Positions 47,167 through 56,980 of a DNA stretch of 64,000 nucleotides are shown in pieces (the stretch's first letter is position 1; each line of letters opens with the position of its first letter). Source of the stretch: Yamadazyma tenuis (lineage: Eukaryota > Ascomycota > Pichiomycetes > Serinales > Debaryomycetaceae). The notes beneath the pieces were generated by a model that saw nothing but the letters and a program-made list of their open reading frames with translations, was not told where the DNA came from and did no database searches. Position numbers and translations under genes: made by a program. The DNA lies in contig NC_089466.1 of NCBI RefSeq assembly GCF_029203305.1, forward strand, positions 248,001 to 312,000. Reading direction: 5' to 3'.

Positions 47167-48801
47167 ATGAAATTATCTGTTGCTTTAGTCCAATTGGCCT
47201 TAGCGGTTGTGGCAATTGGTTTTCCTACGTTTGAACAGAATGTGTTCTCCAACAAACATCAAGTGTTGTTAGATAACCCCCAAGTCTTGCAGGAATATCA
47301 CACTCTCAAAAGCAACTTCCCAGGAGCCGAGGAGGGTTTTGGCATTGAAAACATTGAACAGGCGTGGAAGCATCTACTTCATGAAGTTTCTGTGCCTGAA
47401 TTGGAAAAGTATTTCAAGAAGGCCGAATATGCTAAGAAAGTTTCTGATGCAAACCCCTTCAATGTTTTTGCAACCCCCAAGATTGACACTGAACAATTTG
47501 AAGTTGTGAGTCATGAAGACCATTCAAACCACCAATTGAGAATCAAGAAAACCGATCCTTACTCCTTGGGGTTGGACACAGTTCAGCAGTATGTTGGTTA
47601 TATGGATGTAAGAGATGTTGATAAACACTTCTTCTACTGGTTTTTCGAGTCGAGAAACGACCCTAAAAGTGACCCAGTGGTTTTGTGGATCAATGGAGGC
47701 CCTGGATGTTCTTCTGAAGGAGGATTGTTATTTGAATTGGGTCCTTCATTCATTGATGTGAACTTGAAACCGGTTTTCAATCCATACTCCTGGAACTCTA
47801 ATGCTTCGGTAATATTTTTAGACCAACCGGTCGGGACTGGATACTCGTATGCTGGAAATGAAGATGTTGCAACTTCCACCGATGCGGCCAAGGACGTCTA
47901 TGTGTTTTTGGAATTGTTCTTCCAAAAGTTCCCACAGTTCCTCGGAAATAAGTTCCATGTTTCTGGAGAGTCTTATGCTGGACACTATATCCCCAGAATT
48001 GGAGCTGAAATCATAAGTCACCCTGAGAGATCCTTTGAGCTTTCATCTCTCTTGATTGGAAATGGTTATGTTGATGCGTATTTTCAGCAGCTGTATGACC
48101 AAAAAATGCTTTGTGGTGAAGGTGGAATCGATGTGATTACAGAAGAAGAATGTGAACAGATGGACCAGTACTTAAAACCATGTTTGGCATTTCAAGGAGT
48201 TTGTGAGGTAACTGGAAGTGCTCTTGCTTGTGTTCCTTCGATATACTATTGTGCAATGGCTTATGATCCTTTAACCAAATTGAACTTAAATCCTTATGAT
48301 TTGAGAAGACCCTGTGAAACTGAAGGACTTTGCTACAACGAAATAGACTACATGTCCGACTTCATGAATCTCAACTCCACCAAAGAAGCTGCTGGTGTGC
48401 CTTCTGATTTAACTTTTGGTATGTGTAATCATGAAGTTGGAAAGAGATTTAATGACAAGCATGATGGTATTGTGCCTTTCCAAACGTACATCGGTGAAGT
48501 ATTGGACTATGGAATCCCGGTTTTGCACTACGCTGGTGACAAAGATTTTGTGTGCCATTGGTTGGGATACAATGCTGTATCTAATACTGTGAAGTACAAA
48601 AATCAAGCAAATTTTACTGAAGCTGAGTTTAAACCTTGGGTTTCTAAGTCTGGGAAGGAAATTGGACAAGTTAGAGGTTTCGATAAGTTTACTTTCTTGA
48701 GAGTTTATGATGCTGGACATATGGTGCCCCACGATCAGCCTGAAGTTGCTTATGAAATGCTTGAAACTTGGTTATCTGGGGATTATTCGTTTGGATATTA
48801 A
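47167..48801 (+). CDS. PRC1: Vacuolar carboxypeptidase Y-type serine carboxypeptidase
   Basis: A 544-aa secreted/vacuolar peptidase precursor. A signal peptide (KLSVALVQLALAVVAI) precedes a propeptide of about 110 residues and the mature S10 enzyme. Catalytic residues: S269 in SGESYAGHY, D460 in AGDKDFVCHW and H518 in GHMVPHDQP. The oxyanion motif is NGGPGCSS. Cysteines in CGEGG, CVPSIYYC and CETEGLC fit the conserved disulphides. It resembles Saccharomyces Prc1 (532 aa); a close paralogue such as Atg42 cannot be excluded. The longer frame upstream of 47167 would bury the signal peptide, so the ATG at 47167 is chosen. Confidence 0.88.
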   Translation: MKLSVALVQLALAVVAIGFPTFEQNVFSNKHQVLLDNPQVLQEYHTLKSNFPGAEEGFGIENIEQAWKHLLHEVSVPELEKYFKKAEYAKKVSDANPFNVFATPKIDTEQFEVVSHEDHSNHQLRIKKTDPYSLGLDTVQQYVGYMDVRDVDKHFFYWFFESRNDPKSDPVVLWINGGPGCSSEGGLLFELGPSFIDVNLKPVFNPYSWNSNASVIFLDQPVGTGYSYAGNEDVATSTDAAKDVYVFLELFFQKFPQFLGNKFHVSGESYAGHYIPRIGAEIISHPERSFELSSLLIGNGYVDAYFQQLYDQKMLCGEGGIDVITEEECEQMDQYLKPCLAFQGVCEVTGSALACVPSIYYCAMAYDPLTKLNLNPYDLRRPCETEGLCYNEIDYMSDFMNLNSTKEAAGVPSDLTFGMCNHEVGKRFNDKHDGIVPFQTYIGEVLDYGIPVLHYAGDKDFVCHWLGYNAVSNTVKYKNQANFTEAEFKPWVSKSGKEIGQVRGFDKFTFLRVYDAGHMVPHDQPEVAYEMLETWLSGDYSFGY

Positions 48802-49249
48802 GAAGATAAACTGTGAAATTTGTAGCAATTGAAAAGTTCTTTTTTCGCTGACCAACTACTAGTCGGCGAAGCATCTCAATATAAGTCAGTGATTAGTCTT
48901 ATCTGTCAAAACGTAGTAAAGCTAGAATTCCACTAAGTCCGAAATGAGAAACCCCACCCAAGCCGCATAAACCCGTGCTTACTTGAAAGTCAATTGCGTT
49001 CTGTACAAGAAGGTCCCAGCTTATATACAAAAAAATCTCATAGAAAGTAAACTAACATTTGGATGATTTCAAGATCCGCAAACTGAAGAGTTTTTCATTA
49101 TCCCCATATGTTGTAATTAATATCTACTTTTTGACAGCACGAATACTTTATCATTTTGTTTTTGTGGTTGTTCGCGCGGAAGATTAGGGTGAGAATTGTA
49201 TACAATCAAAGCGAACTAGCGAGTATCTTGTGTTTTCATAGACATTAAT
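48802..49249. other. Intergenic region CPY / IVY1
   Basis: 448 bp holding the CPY 3' end and the IVY1 promoter. AT-rich, with an A run near 49029 and no coding or RNA signal that I can support. Confidence 0.4.
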
Positions 49250-50563
49250 ATGTACAACGGTCAAAGAGACACGCTAAAACCGATTAGCAAGTTGAGATCA
49301 AACTCGAGTACCGGGTACCAGCCCCATAAACAATCGGAATCCACATCTAGCATTCATCCTCCTGAGCACTTGACAGAGTTCTATTCGTTCGTGAGTAACA
49401 AGTCAAACGGGTCAATCACTCCGCAGCACAGCCCCAACGTTAGAGATTTCCAACTGCTGGAGTTCGGATCTAAACGGGTCACGAGGCAGCCATCGCTCAA
49501 TACTTTCACGTCGTTCACTCCATCTGTGATGGATTTACCCAATATTCTCACGTCCAAGGACTTTGAGGCATCGATACAAACTTATGAAAACACCCTAAAG
49601 AAGGCGGAGAGGTTTCGTCGTGCATTGTTACAGGTGTCTGAAGCAGCCAGTGAATTTGGAGAAGCGTTGGAAAACACAATCAATGAAAACCCTAAAGTCA
49701 ATAATTCCAAACAGGTATCGGATGGACTAATCAACGCAGGAAGTTTGCAGTATATTGTAGGCAGCAACAACCAGATCTTGAGCAGACTTTTGGAACAAAA
49801 CTTTCAAGAGCCCTTGAAGAAAGAATTGCATCGATTAAAAGAATCCTACCGTAGTAATCATGAATACTACCAACAAGAGGTTAAGGCCAAATCTAGGGAA
49901 TTACGATTGAAAGAACTTGAGAATATCCGGCTTTCCAAGTTGAAGACCCGAAATCTATCGGTATACAAAAATAACTTGATCCACTTGACTAGTCAGCTCG
50001 ATGAAATCGATCGGTTGAAATACGATTATTATGTGGACATCAACACTATGATTGAAGAATTCAACCAGAACCAGCTTCTTATAAGGACAGGCTCAATAAT
50101 CAGAGCCGAATTGGAACTCTTTGAAGGAATCGCCCGAAAAGGGTGGTCTGGTGGAGGACTTGACAAACTTCTTGAGATTTCCCCAGATTTATTTGCAGTC
50201 GATTACGAGGAAGAAACAGGGACCAAAGACCCGGACAATGGGCTTGGAATGGAAAGCATCAACGAAGAAGAGGATACATTAGACAGCACGCATGGCAATA
50301 ATAACGGGAATCAGACCCTTGACATCGTGCGCAGTGACAACGAAGGAGTACAACCTGGGGCGAGCAGCCCACCAGCCTCGTGCGACACCGATGGTGTTGC
50401 GTCCCAAGCGGAGGAGGACGGCAGTACGGAGACCGAGCCTCCAAGTCACAGCCTACTGGCCCTAACGATGGACGAATCTTTCTCCTTACCCAAAGTGAAT
50501 TCGGGACCATTACAGAAAGTAGACTTTCTGACAGAGAACATTCTTGAAGATGTAGTAGACTGA
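49250..50563 (+). CDS. IVY1: Ivy1-like phospholipid-binding vacuolar protein
   Basis: A 437-aa protein. A Ser/Thr-rich N-terminus is followed by a helical I-BAR-like region (about 95-310): LTSKDFEASIQTYENTL, ERFRRALLQVSEAASEFGEALE, and long Lys/Glu helices that fit the Ivy1 inverse-BAR fold. Saccharomyces Ivy1 (453 aa) binds phospholipids, Ypt7 and Vps33 on the vacuole membrane. The C-terminal 110 residues are acidic and disordered. VPS11 in the same window belongs to the complex with which Ivy1's partner Vps33 works, but the genes are far apart. Confidence 0.7.
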   Translation: MYNGQRDTLKPISKLRSNSSTGYQPHKQSESTSSIHPPEHLTEFYSFVSNKSNGSITPQHSPNVRDFQLLEFGSKRVTRQPSLNTFTSFTPSVMDLPNILTSKDFEASIQTYENTLKKAERFRRALLQVSEAASEFGEALENTINENPKVNNSKQVSDGLINAGSLQYIVGSNNQILSRLLEQNFQEPLKKELHRLKESYRSNHEYYQQEVKAKSRELRLKELENIRLSKLKTRNLSVYKNNLIHLTSQLDEIDRLKYDYYVDINTMIEEFNQNQLLIRTGSIIRAELELFEGIARKGWSGGGLDKLLEISPDLFAVDYEEETGTKDPDNGLGMESINEEEDTLDSTHGNNNGNQTLDIVRSDNEGVQPGASSPPASCDTDGVASQAEEDGSTETEPPSHSLLALTMDESFSLPKVNSGPLQKVDFLTENILEDVVD

Positions 50564-51896
50564 TCTGGACGTCGCAAACCCAATCTACGAGGTATCTACG
50601 ACGACGTACGAGATTTAGACCACTAGTAATGAACATTTATCCTCTCATAACCTCGTGACACAAAGACGTCGCGCCTGGAATATACAAGCGAGCATCTCGA
50701 AGCCACTTGAAAATCGCCTTGCAGCCGTTCCACGTAGGCGCACCCGGTTTTCTAAGAAAGCCAATTTGAACATCCCACCAATCCCATTGGATAGCACACC
50801 ACTTGGTGTGAGATTGGCAATTACGGCGAGATAGGATCCACACATTTATTACCCAAGGGCCCCAATCTCACCGAACGGGTTCGATTCTGACCCATGTGTC
50901 AAAATCGACCTCCTGCTGTCAAAAGAACATCTGTGTGTCGTGGCGATACCGATGTCCTATGTTTGCAAGCGCCCAACGGCCCAGTTAGAAGCTTGTACGT
51001 ATTCGTCACCTGCACCACGCCCACGCCCACCACCAGATGTGCCACAAGGCGATTTTTCTTAAAAAAATCATCCTATTCCCACTACTTCAAATTGCCTTAA
51101 CGCCATCTCAGAAACGGCCCTGAAGATCGGAGAGCAAAAAAAAATAAAAACTTATTTGTGCGAGCCTAATCCCTGACATCTACCAATAGAACCTCAATAC
51201 AACTAATACAAGCACCCCCCGGAAGCCACCGAAGCCAAGACCCAAGTACTCCCGATGCAGAGGTTTGTAGTACAATGTCTTGGGGGCTTTTAAAGGCCGA
51301 TGGAACCGCCTGTAATACGTTTGCTAAACAATGCCGTCAAATCCACTTCCTGTATGTAGCAGCTTTCTGTCAGAGGTTTATGCTGGTTGGGGAAAAAAAA
51401 ATCTGCGTGGCATTTTGAGGTCCATTTACGTTAGCCAAGGTAGATGTAGTACCTCCCTCATCACTGACGGGGGCGGGGGCATTATTTCGGGGGAGCCGTA
51501 GAGGTTGACGGAATTGCCTTATTCCGCAACCATCGCCGTTCCATATTTTTGGAACCATGCCAACCAGTAACCCAGGACTTCTATTCAATGTTTCTAATGG
51601 ATCTTACCATCACCAAGATCATCTTATTGATAGACCTCAGTTAATATCTGTAGATCCGGGAGCTGGGTTACCCGAATACCCTTGCAACCGATTTGATGCC
51701 TTACTAGGGTTGCTGAGAAGGCCTTTGGATTGTATGCAGGCGCGTTCCACTTATCGAGCATTTTACTATCAGACGAACCACAGTTATCAGCAGCGGGCAT
51801 TTTACAGAATCGTTTCTTTTTTTGGCACGATAACCACCTGTGGTATAAATATCAGAAGTTTCCCTGATTAGATCAATTTTTTCAACTAGTGTACAT
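50564..51896. other. 1.3-kb region upstream of PTR2
   Basis: No gene with a family signature is seen. The features are a G-rich stretch at about 51468-51493 (GGGGGCGGGGGC and GGGGG, resembling Mig1 or stress-element contexts), A runs near 51138 and 51396, and TATAAAT at 51844-51850, 47 bp before the PTR2 ATG. A 104-codon frame at 51557-51871 starts with ATG and ends 25 bp before PTR2; it could act as an upstream ORF if transcribed. The length fits a heavily regulated nutrient-transporter promoter. Confidence 0.45.
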
Positions 51897-53792
51897 ATGT
51901 CAGTAGATCTTAAAGAAAAGCCGGTTACTCCACCAGTAACCGATGATAAGTCTCAAACCTTGAACGAAGAATCTTGGTCAGACAACATCTCTGAAGCTGA
52001 AGATTATGACTTCGATGATGAGAGAAACTACAATACCAACTACGTGGATGAGTTAAACCCCAGAGGTTTAAGATTCCCCACTAAAGAAGAATCTCGTACG
52101 TTGAGAAGAGTTTTGGGCCATGCTCCTACGGTGGTGTATTTGATCTGTTTAGTGGAATTGGCTGAAAGAGCCTCCTACTACTCAACCCAAGGTTTATTAA
52201 CCAACTTTATTCAAAGACCTTTACCAGCCGGTTCCACCACTGGTTCGGTGCCAAAGGGTCCAGGAAGCGGTGATCTTTCTGCCGGGGCCTTGGGAATGGG
52301 TTTACAAACTGCCACTGCCTTGACATTATTATTGACGTTTTTGGCCTATGTGGTTCCATTATACGGTGGTTATATTGCTGATACCAAGATTGGTAAGTTG
52401 AAGGCCATCTGGATTGGTGTCGGTGCTGGGTTCATTTCCCACGTTTTATTCATCATTGCTGGTATTCCAAGTGTTATTTCTAGTGGCCATGCCATTGCTC
52501 CAACCATTTTGGCTATTTTGTCCTTATGTTTTGGTACTGGTTTTATCAAGCCAAACTTGTTACCTTTGATCATGAATCAATATCGTTTCGAGACTGATGT
52601 TGTCAAGGTCTTGGCCTCTGGTGAAAAAGTCATTGTGGACAGAGAAAAGACTTTGGAAAGAATGACTTTGTTTTTCTACTGGTGTATTAATATTGGTGCC
52701 TTTTTCCAATTAGCCACCTCTTATTGTGCCAGAGATGTTGGTTACTGGTTGGCTTTCTTTGTGCCAATTATCATGTACTTGGTGTTGCCACTTGTGTTGT
52801 TCTTTGTTGGACCAAGATTAATCAAGGAAGAAGTCCAAGGTTCGGTTATGACTGAATTTGTAAAGATCTTGAGGGTTTCCTACCAAAGGGGTTGGATTGC
52901 CAGATTGAAGAGCGGTGAATTCTGGGAATGGGCCAAGCCAACCAATATGGTTGCCAGAGGTGTCACCACCTACAGAAAGACCAAGGCCATCACCTGGACT
53001 GACCAGTGGGTTTTGGATATCAAGCAAACTATTAATGCTTGTAAGATTTTCATTTATTTCCCAATCTATTTGATGAATGATGGTGGTATTGGTTCCATTC
53101 AAACTTCTCAGGCTGGTTCTATGTCTTTAAATGGAGTTCCAAACGATTTGTTCAATAACTTTAACCCATTGGCCATTATCATTTTCATTCCTATTTTGGA
53201 CTACTTGATCTACCCATTATTGAGAAAGAACAAAATCGACTTTAAGCCCGTGCACAGAATCACTCTTGGTTTTGTTATCGCTGCTCTTTCACAAGTTGCT
53301 GGTGCCGTTGTTCAACATTTCATCTACAAGAAATCTCCTTGTGGAAACCATGCTTCTAGTGAGGGATGTACTGCCCCAATCTCTGCTTGGGTTGAAGTCC
53401 TCTTGTACATTATGCAAGCTGTTTCCGAATGTTTCGCCAACACCACTTCTTATGAACTTGCTTACACCAGATCTCCTCCACACTTGAAATCTTTGGTTAT
53501 GTCCATTTGTTTGTTCATGTCTGCTATTTCCGCTGCCATTTCTCAAGCCATTACTCCAGCCTTGACTGACCCTCATATCACCTGGGCTTTCGTGGCCATG
53601 GCCATTATTGGTGTTTTGTTCGCCGTTGCCTTCTTCTTGCACTTCAGAAACTTGCACATTGAGATGGAACAAGAAAGAATTCTTAGAGAAGCTGCTGAAA
53701 GACAATTTTCTACTATGATTTCCCACGGAGGACTCGAAAACGACAAAAACTTAGAAGCCGTGACTTCTATCAAGTCTGCTGTTGGTAAGTAA
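51897..53792 (+). CDS. PTR2: Di/tripeptide transporter Ptr2 (POT family)
   Basis: A 631-aa plasma-membrane proton-coupled peptide transporter with about 12 membrane segments. An acidic cytosolic N-terminus precedes the POT signature: LVELAERASYYSTQGLL (the ERASYY motif), PLYGGYIADTKIGK and FGTGFIKPNLLPLIMNQYR. The C-terminal half has SYELAYTRSPPHLKSL and ends in a cytosolic tail. Codon use is strongly biased (TTG, GGT, GCC), indicating high expression. In yeasts PTR2 is controlled by amino-acid sensing and nitrogen quality, which fits its long upstream region. Confidence 0.95.
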   Translation: MSVDLKEKPVTPPVTDDKSQTLNEESWSDNISEAEDYDFDDERNYNTNYVDELNPRGLRFPTKEESRTLRRVLGHAPTVVYLICLVELAERASYYSTQGLLTNFIQRPLPAGSTTGSVPKGPGSGDLSAGALGMGLQTATALTLLLTFLAYVVPLYGGYIADTKIGKLKAIWIGVGAGFISHVLFIIAGIPSVISSGHAIAPTILAILSLCFGTGFIKPNLLPLIMNQYRFETDVVKVLASGEKVIVDREKTLERMTLFFYWCINIGAFFQLATSYCARDVGYWLAFFVPIIMYLVLPLVLFFVGPRLIKEEVQGSVMTEFVKILRVSYQRGWIARLKSGEFWEWAKPTNMVARGVTTYRKTKAITWTDQWVLDIKQTINACKIFIYFPIYLMNDGGIGSIQTSQAGSMSLNGVPNDLFNNFNPLAIIIFIPILDYLIYPLLRKNKIDFKPVHRITLGFVIAALSQVAGAVVQHFIYKKSPCGNHASSEGCTAPISAWVEVLLYIMQAVSECFANTTSYELAYTRSPPHLKSLVMSICLFMSAISAAISQAITPALTDPHITWAFVAMAIIGVLFAVAFFLHFRNLHIEMEQERILREAAERQFSTMISHGGLENDKNLEAVTSIKSAVGK

Positions 53793-54145
53793 GAAATAAG
53801 TTTATATACAACTACTAATGTATTTTAATCGTGATAACTTTATGCTAAATAAATCTCATTGCATGATACTTGCAGGATGGGATCATGCAAGATTAGGCAC
53901 TTTTTGTGCAATCTCATGTCTGTTTGACAGTTTACGAGCGCTCGGGCTTGTCACCAATGGTACGTAGTAGCGGTAAGGGTATGGGGTCAACAGTATGGGG
54001 CGCGAGCCCTATTTGTCACGAGCACCTGTGCGCGGAGACACAGTTGGCCAAAACTCGGGGTGCGCGCACGTCTTTTTTTCTCGTGCTCTGCTGCGAATAG
54101 GTGAAAAAAAGTTTCAGTTATTCAACTACATCTGTATTTTTCATA
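53793..54145. promoter_or_regulatory. RPL22 promoter region
   Basis: 353 bp between PTR2 and RPL22. It has an AGCCCTA word (listed separately), a GC-rich GCGCGCACG stretch near 54061-54069 and T-rich tracts close to the start. No RNA gene is seen. Confidence 0.45.
54005..54011 (+). promoter_or_regulatory. Tbf1-like site upstream of RPL22
   Basis: AGCCCTA lies 134 bp upstream of the RPL22 ATG. Tbf1 binds RCCCTA-type sequences and, with Cbf1, is a main activator of ribosomal-protein genes in CTG-clade yeasts, in contrast to Rap1 in Saccharomyces. Motif and position support it; binding is inferred. Confidence 0.4.
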
Positions 54146-54725
54146 ATGGCTCCAATCGTATGTATACTAACGTTCTAGATGGCGAAAGGATTTGATATCT
54201 CCCTAGTACGGGTCAGTGCAACCAAAAGCAAGGCATCATGATTTTGCCCGTTTATTGTTGATCGGAAAGAAACAACCATTCGGTTGGTAATGCAAAACCC
54301 CGTCCCTGGGCTATTCTGTCTTTATCACATCTTCAAAAGATACTGTGCAGTAGGCTAACTGGGAATTTTTCTAGACCTCCAAGAAATCCAAGACCGCTAA
54401 GAAGTTCGTCGTTGACTGTTCCGCTCCTATCGAAAACGATGTTTTTGACCAAGAAGCTTACGTCAAGTACTTGGTTGAACACATTAAAGTCGAAGGTATT
54501 GTCGGAAACTTGGGTGACGACATCTCTGTTACCGCTGAAGGTAACAAGGTTGTTGTTGTTTCCAACGCCAAGTTCTCCGGTAAGTACTTGAAGTACTTAA
54601 CCAAGAGATACTTGAAGAAGAACCAAATTAGAGACTGGATCAGATTCGTTTCCGTCAAGCAAAACCAATACAAGTTGCAATTCTACAACGTTGGTGAAGA
54701 CGAAGAAGAAGAAGACGAAGAGTAA
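54146..54725 (+). CDS. RPL22: Ribosomal protein eL22, two exons
   Basis: A 120-aa cytosolic large-subunit ribosomal protein. Exon 1 is 54146-54157 (ATG and three codons, MAPI). The intron is 54158-54374 (217 nt) with a GTATGT donor and a TTTTTCTAG acceptor; the likely branch point is the weak GGCTAAC at 54353-54359. Exon 2 is 54375-54725. The joined protein runs [15 protein letters not shown], then [36 protein letters not shown] and an acidic Glu/Asp tail, matching Saccharomyces Rpl22 (121 aa). In Saccharomyces, Rpl22 represses splicing of its own intron; the intron here has a small stem-loop (CAACC-ATTC-GGTTG, 54273-54286). Confidence 0.95.
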
Positions 54726-55084
54726 ACTCTGTAATATAGTCGGGTTATTTTTTAATACACAAGAACAGAAAGTAAAAGAGGAGTTGGACAGAACTCCACC
54801 AAAATTAATAGTAGTCGCTTTCTAAACATTCTCCCATATATTACCTAACTCCGGACTCTCAAGATCCTAAGGCCTGGAAGTTTCCTACTCATGCCTCCGT
54901 CAGTCCCGTGTTTAGGGTTACCACTAGAAGCAAATTTTTCCTCTCGATGAGAGAATGGTCCTGCACACGGCCCCGCAGCTCAGCCGGCCTGTGAATCCAG
55001 CGAACCTTTTCTCAGTCATTTGTAACCCACTTGAACTAATAAGATTGTTAACGGTTTGTTTATAACCCAGTTGTATTATAAACT
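54726..55084. other. Intergenic region RPL22 / HEM1
   Basis: 359 bp with the RPL22 3' end and the HEM1 promoter. The middle (about 54850-55010) is less AT-rich than its flanks. No tRNA or snoRNA could be supported. Confidence 0.4.
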
Positions 55085-56806
55085 ATGGAAGCCATCACCA
55101 GAGTGTCGATGAAGGTATGTCCCTTTGTCAAATCCCACTCAGCCCAGGCGTTACGCCAAATTAGTCAGAATTCTTCCTTGGCTAGCGAGGCCCGTCAATG
55201 TCCGTTCATGAGACAAGCTTTGAAAAATAAGCAATCAGTTAGACCTTATTCCAGTGCCACCAGACCTGTCAATGCCACCGCAGCACCTGCCACCGACTCC
55301 AAGGCTACCAGGTCGACTCCGTACTCATTTAAAGGTGACCAGTTGAAACAGGTGGATGTTGATTTGTCCTCCAATGAAAACAGCTTTGATTACTCTGGGT
55401 TCATGGAAACCGAGTTGTCCAACAAGAGAAACGACAAGTCATACCGGTTTTTCAACAACATCAACCGGTTGGCCAATGAATTTCCCAAGGCCCACAGGAC
55501 TCAAGAAGAAAACAAAGTAACAGTTTGGTGCTCGAACGATTATTTAGGAATGGGAAGAAATGGCCTCACTTTGGCAGAGATGAAAAGGACTTTGGATAAG
55601 TACGGAACCGGTGCTGGTGGTACCAGAAACATCGCCGGGCACAACCGTCATGCTATTCGGTTGGAATCTGAGTTGGCTACTTTGCACAAACACCAAGCAG
55701 CATTGGTTTTCTCTTCGTGTTTTGTGGCCAATGATGCGGTTTTATCATTATTAGGACAGAAGTTGAAAGACTTGGTGATCTTCTCGGATGAGTTGAACCA
55801 CGCCTCGATGATTCAGGGAATTCGAAACTCGAGAGCCAAAAAACATGTTTTTAAACATAATGATTTGGCCCATTTGGAATCATTATTGGCCTCTTACCCC
55901 AAAAACACTCCCAAATTGATTGCGTTCGAATCGGTTTACTCGATGTGTGGTTCCATCGCACCTATTGAAAAGATTTGTGATTTGGCAGACAAATATGGAG
56001 CTTTAACTTTCTTGGATGAAGTTCATGCTGTTGGTATGTACGGTCCTCATGGAGCTGGAGTGGCTGAACATTTGGATTTCGCTAGTCATTTGAAGGCCGG
56101 TATCAACCAGCCCGAAAACTCTCAGACGATTATGAACAGAATCGACATGATTACAGGTACCTTGGGTAAAGCCTATGGAACTGTTGGAGGATATGTCACT
56201 GGTAAGGCCAGTTTGATTGACTGGATCAGATCGTATGCCCCTGGGTTTATATTTACCACCACCTTGCCACCAGCGGTCATGGCTGGTAGCACATCTGCCA
56301 TCAGATATCAAAGATCCACTTTACAAGATCGGATCTTGCAACAAAAGAATACTCGGTATGTCAAAAATAACTTGAACAGTTTGGGAATCCCCGTTATTCC
56401 TAACCCATCTCATATTGTTCCTGTGTTGGTGGGTAATGCTGCCGATGCCAAAAGTGCTTCCGACTTGTTGTTGGAAAAACACAACATCTACGTACAAGCT
56501 ATTAACTTCCCCACCGTTCCTATTGGACAAGAGAGATTGAGAATTACTCCTACTCCTGGACATGGACCTGAATTATCCAACCAGTTGATCAGTGCTTTAG
56601 ATTCGGTTTTTAAGGAATTGGATCTTCAAAGAATCGACCAGTGGGCCGCTGAAGGAGGTTTGTGTGGTGTGGGTGATCCTGAGGCGGTACCAATTGAACA
56701 TATCTGGACTGACGCCCAATTGGCTTTGAAAGACGCCGATTTGCACCCTAATGTTGTTGATCCGGTGATTGAGCCTATTGGTGTCAGCTCTGGAGTGGCA
56801 GTTTGA
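55085..56806 (+). CDS. HEM1: 5-Aminolevulinate synthase Hem1
   Basis: A 573-aa mitochondrial-matrix PLP enzyme that condenses glycine and succinyl-CoA in the first step of haem synthesis. The N-terminus carries a targeting sequence with two haem-regulatory Cys-Pro motifs, VCPFV (C12) and QCPFM (C39). The catalytic core has the conserved [53 protein letters not shown] and the PLP lysine K362 in [10 protein letters not shown]-terminal extension ends near GVAV. Haem can block import through the CP motifs, a known feature in animals. Confidence 0.96.
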   Translation: MEAITRVSMKVCPFVKSHSAQALRQISQNSSLASEARQCPFMRQALKNKQSVRPYSSATRPVNATAAPATDSKATRSTPYSFKGDQLKQVDVDLSSNENSFDYSGFMETELSNKRNDKSYRFFNNINRLANEFPKAHRTQEENKVTVWCSNDYLGMGRNGLTLAEMKRTLDKYGTGAGGTRNIAGHNRHAIRLESELATLHKHQAALVFSSCFVANDAVLSLLGQKLKDLVIFSDELNHASMIQGIRNSRAKKHVFKHNDLAHLESLLASYPKNTPKLIAFESVYSMCGSIAPIEKICDLADKYGALTFLDEVHAVGMYGPHGAGVAEHLDFASHLKAGINQPENSQTIMNRIDMITGTLGKAYGTVGGYVTGKASLIDWIRSYAPGFIFTTTLPPAVMAGSTSAIRYQRSTLQDRILQQKNTRYVKNNLNSLGIPVIPNPSHIVPVLVGNAADAKSASDLLLEKHNIYVQAINFPTVPIGQERLRITPTPGHGPELSNQLISALDSVFKELDLQRIDQWAAEGGLCGVGDPEAVPIEHIWTDAQLALKDADLHPNVVDPVIEPIGVSSGVAV

Positions 56807-56980
56807 TCCACTCGAACAGTCTCTAGGAGCGTTCGATGCCTGGTTATGTGGTTGGTTTAGTTTTTTGTTACTTCCTAGAAGTTTTTCTGAACCTCTACAT
56901 CTCGTACTATTTAGCTTAAAAAATACATTATATCTCACAAAACAAAACGCGACTATCAAAATACAAAATAAACAATAGTG

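Noticed and set aside
50870..50895. GGTTCGATTC, a tRNA B-box-like sequence
   Set aside because: The flanking bases cannot pair as a T-arm (ACGGG against CTGAC), and no acceptor stem or A box is found around it.
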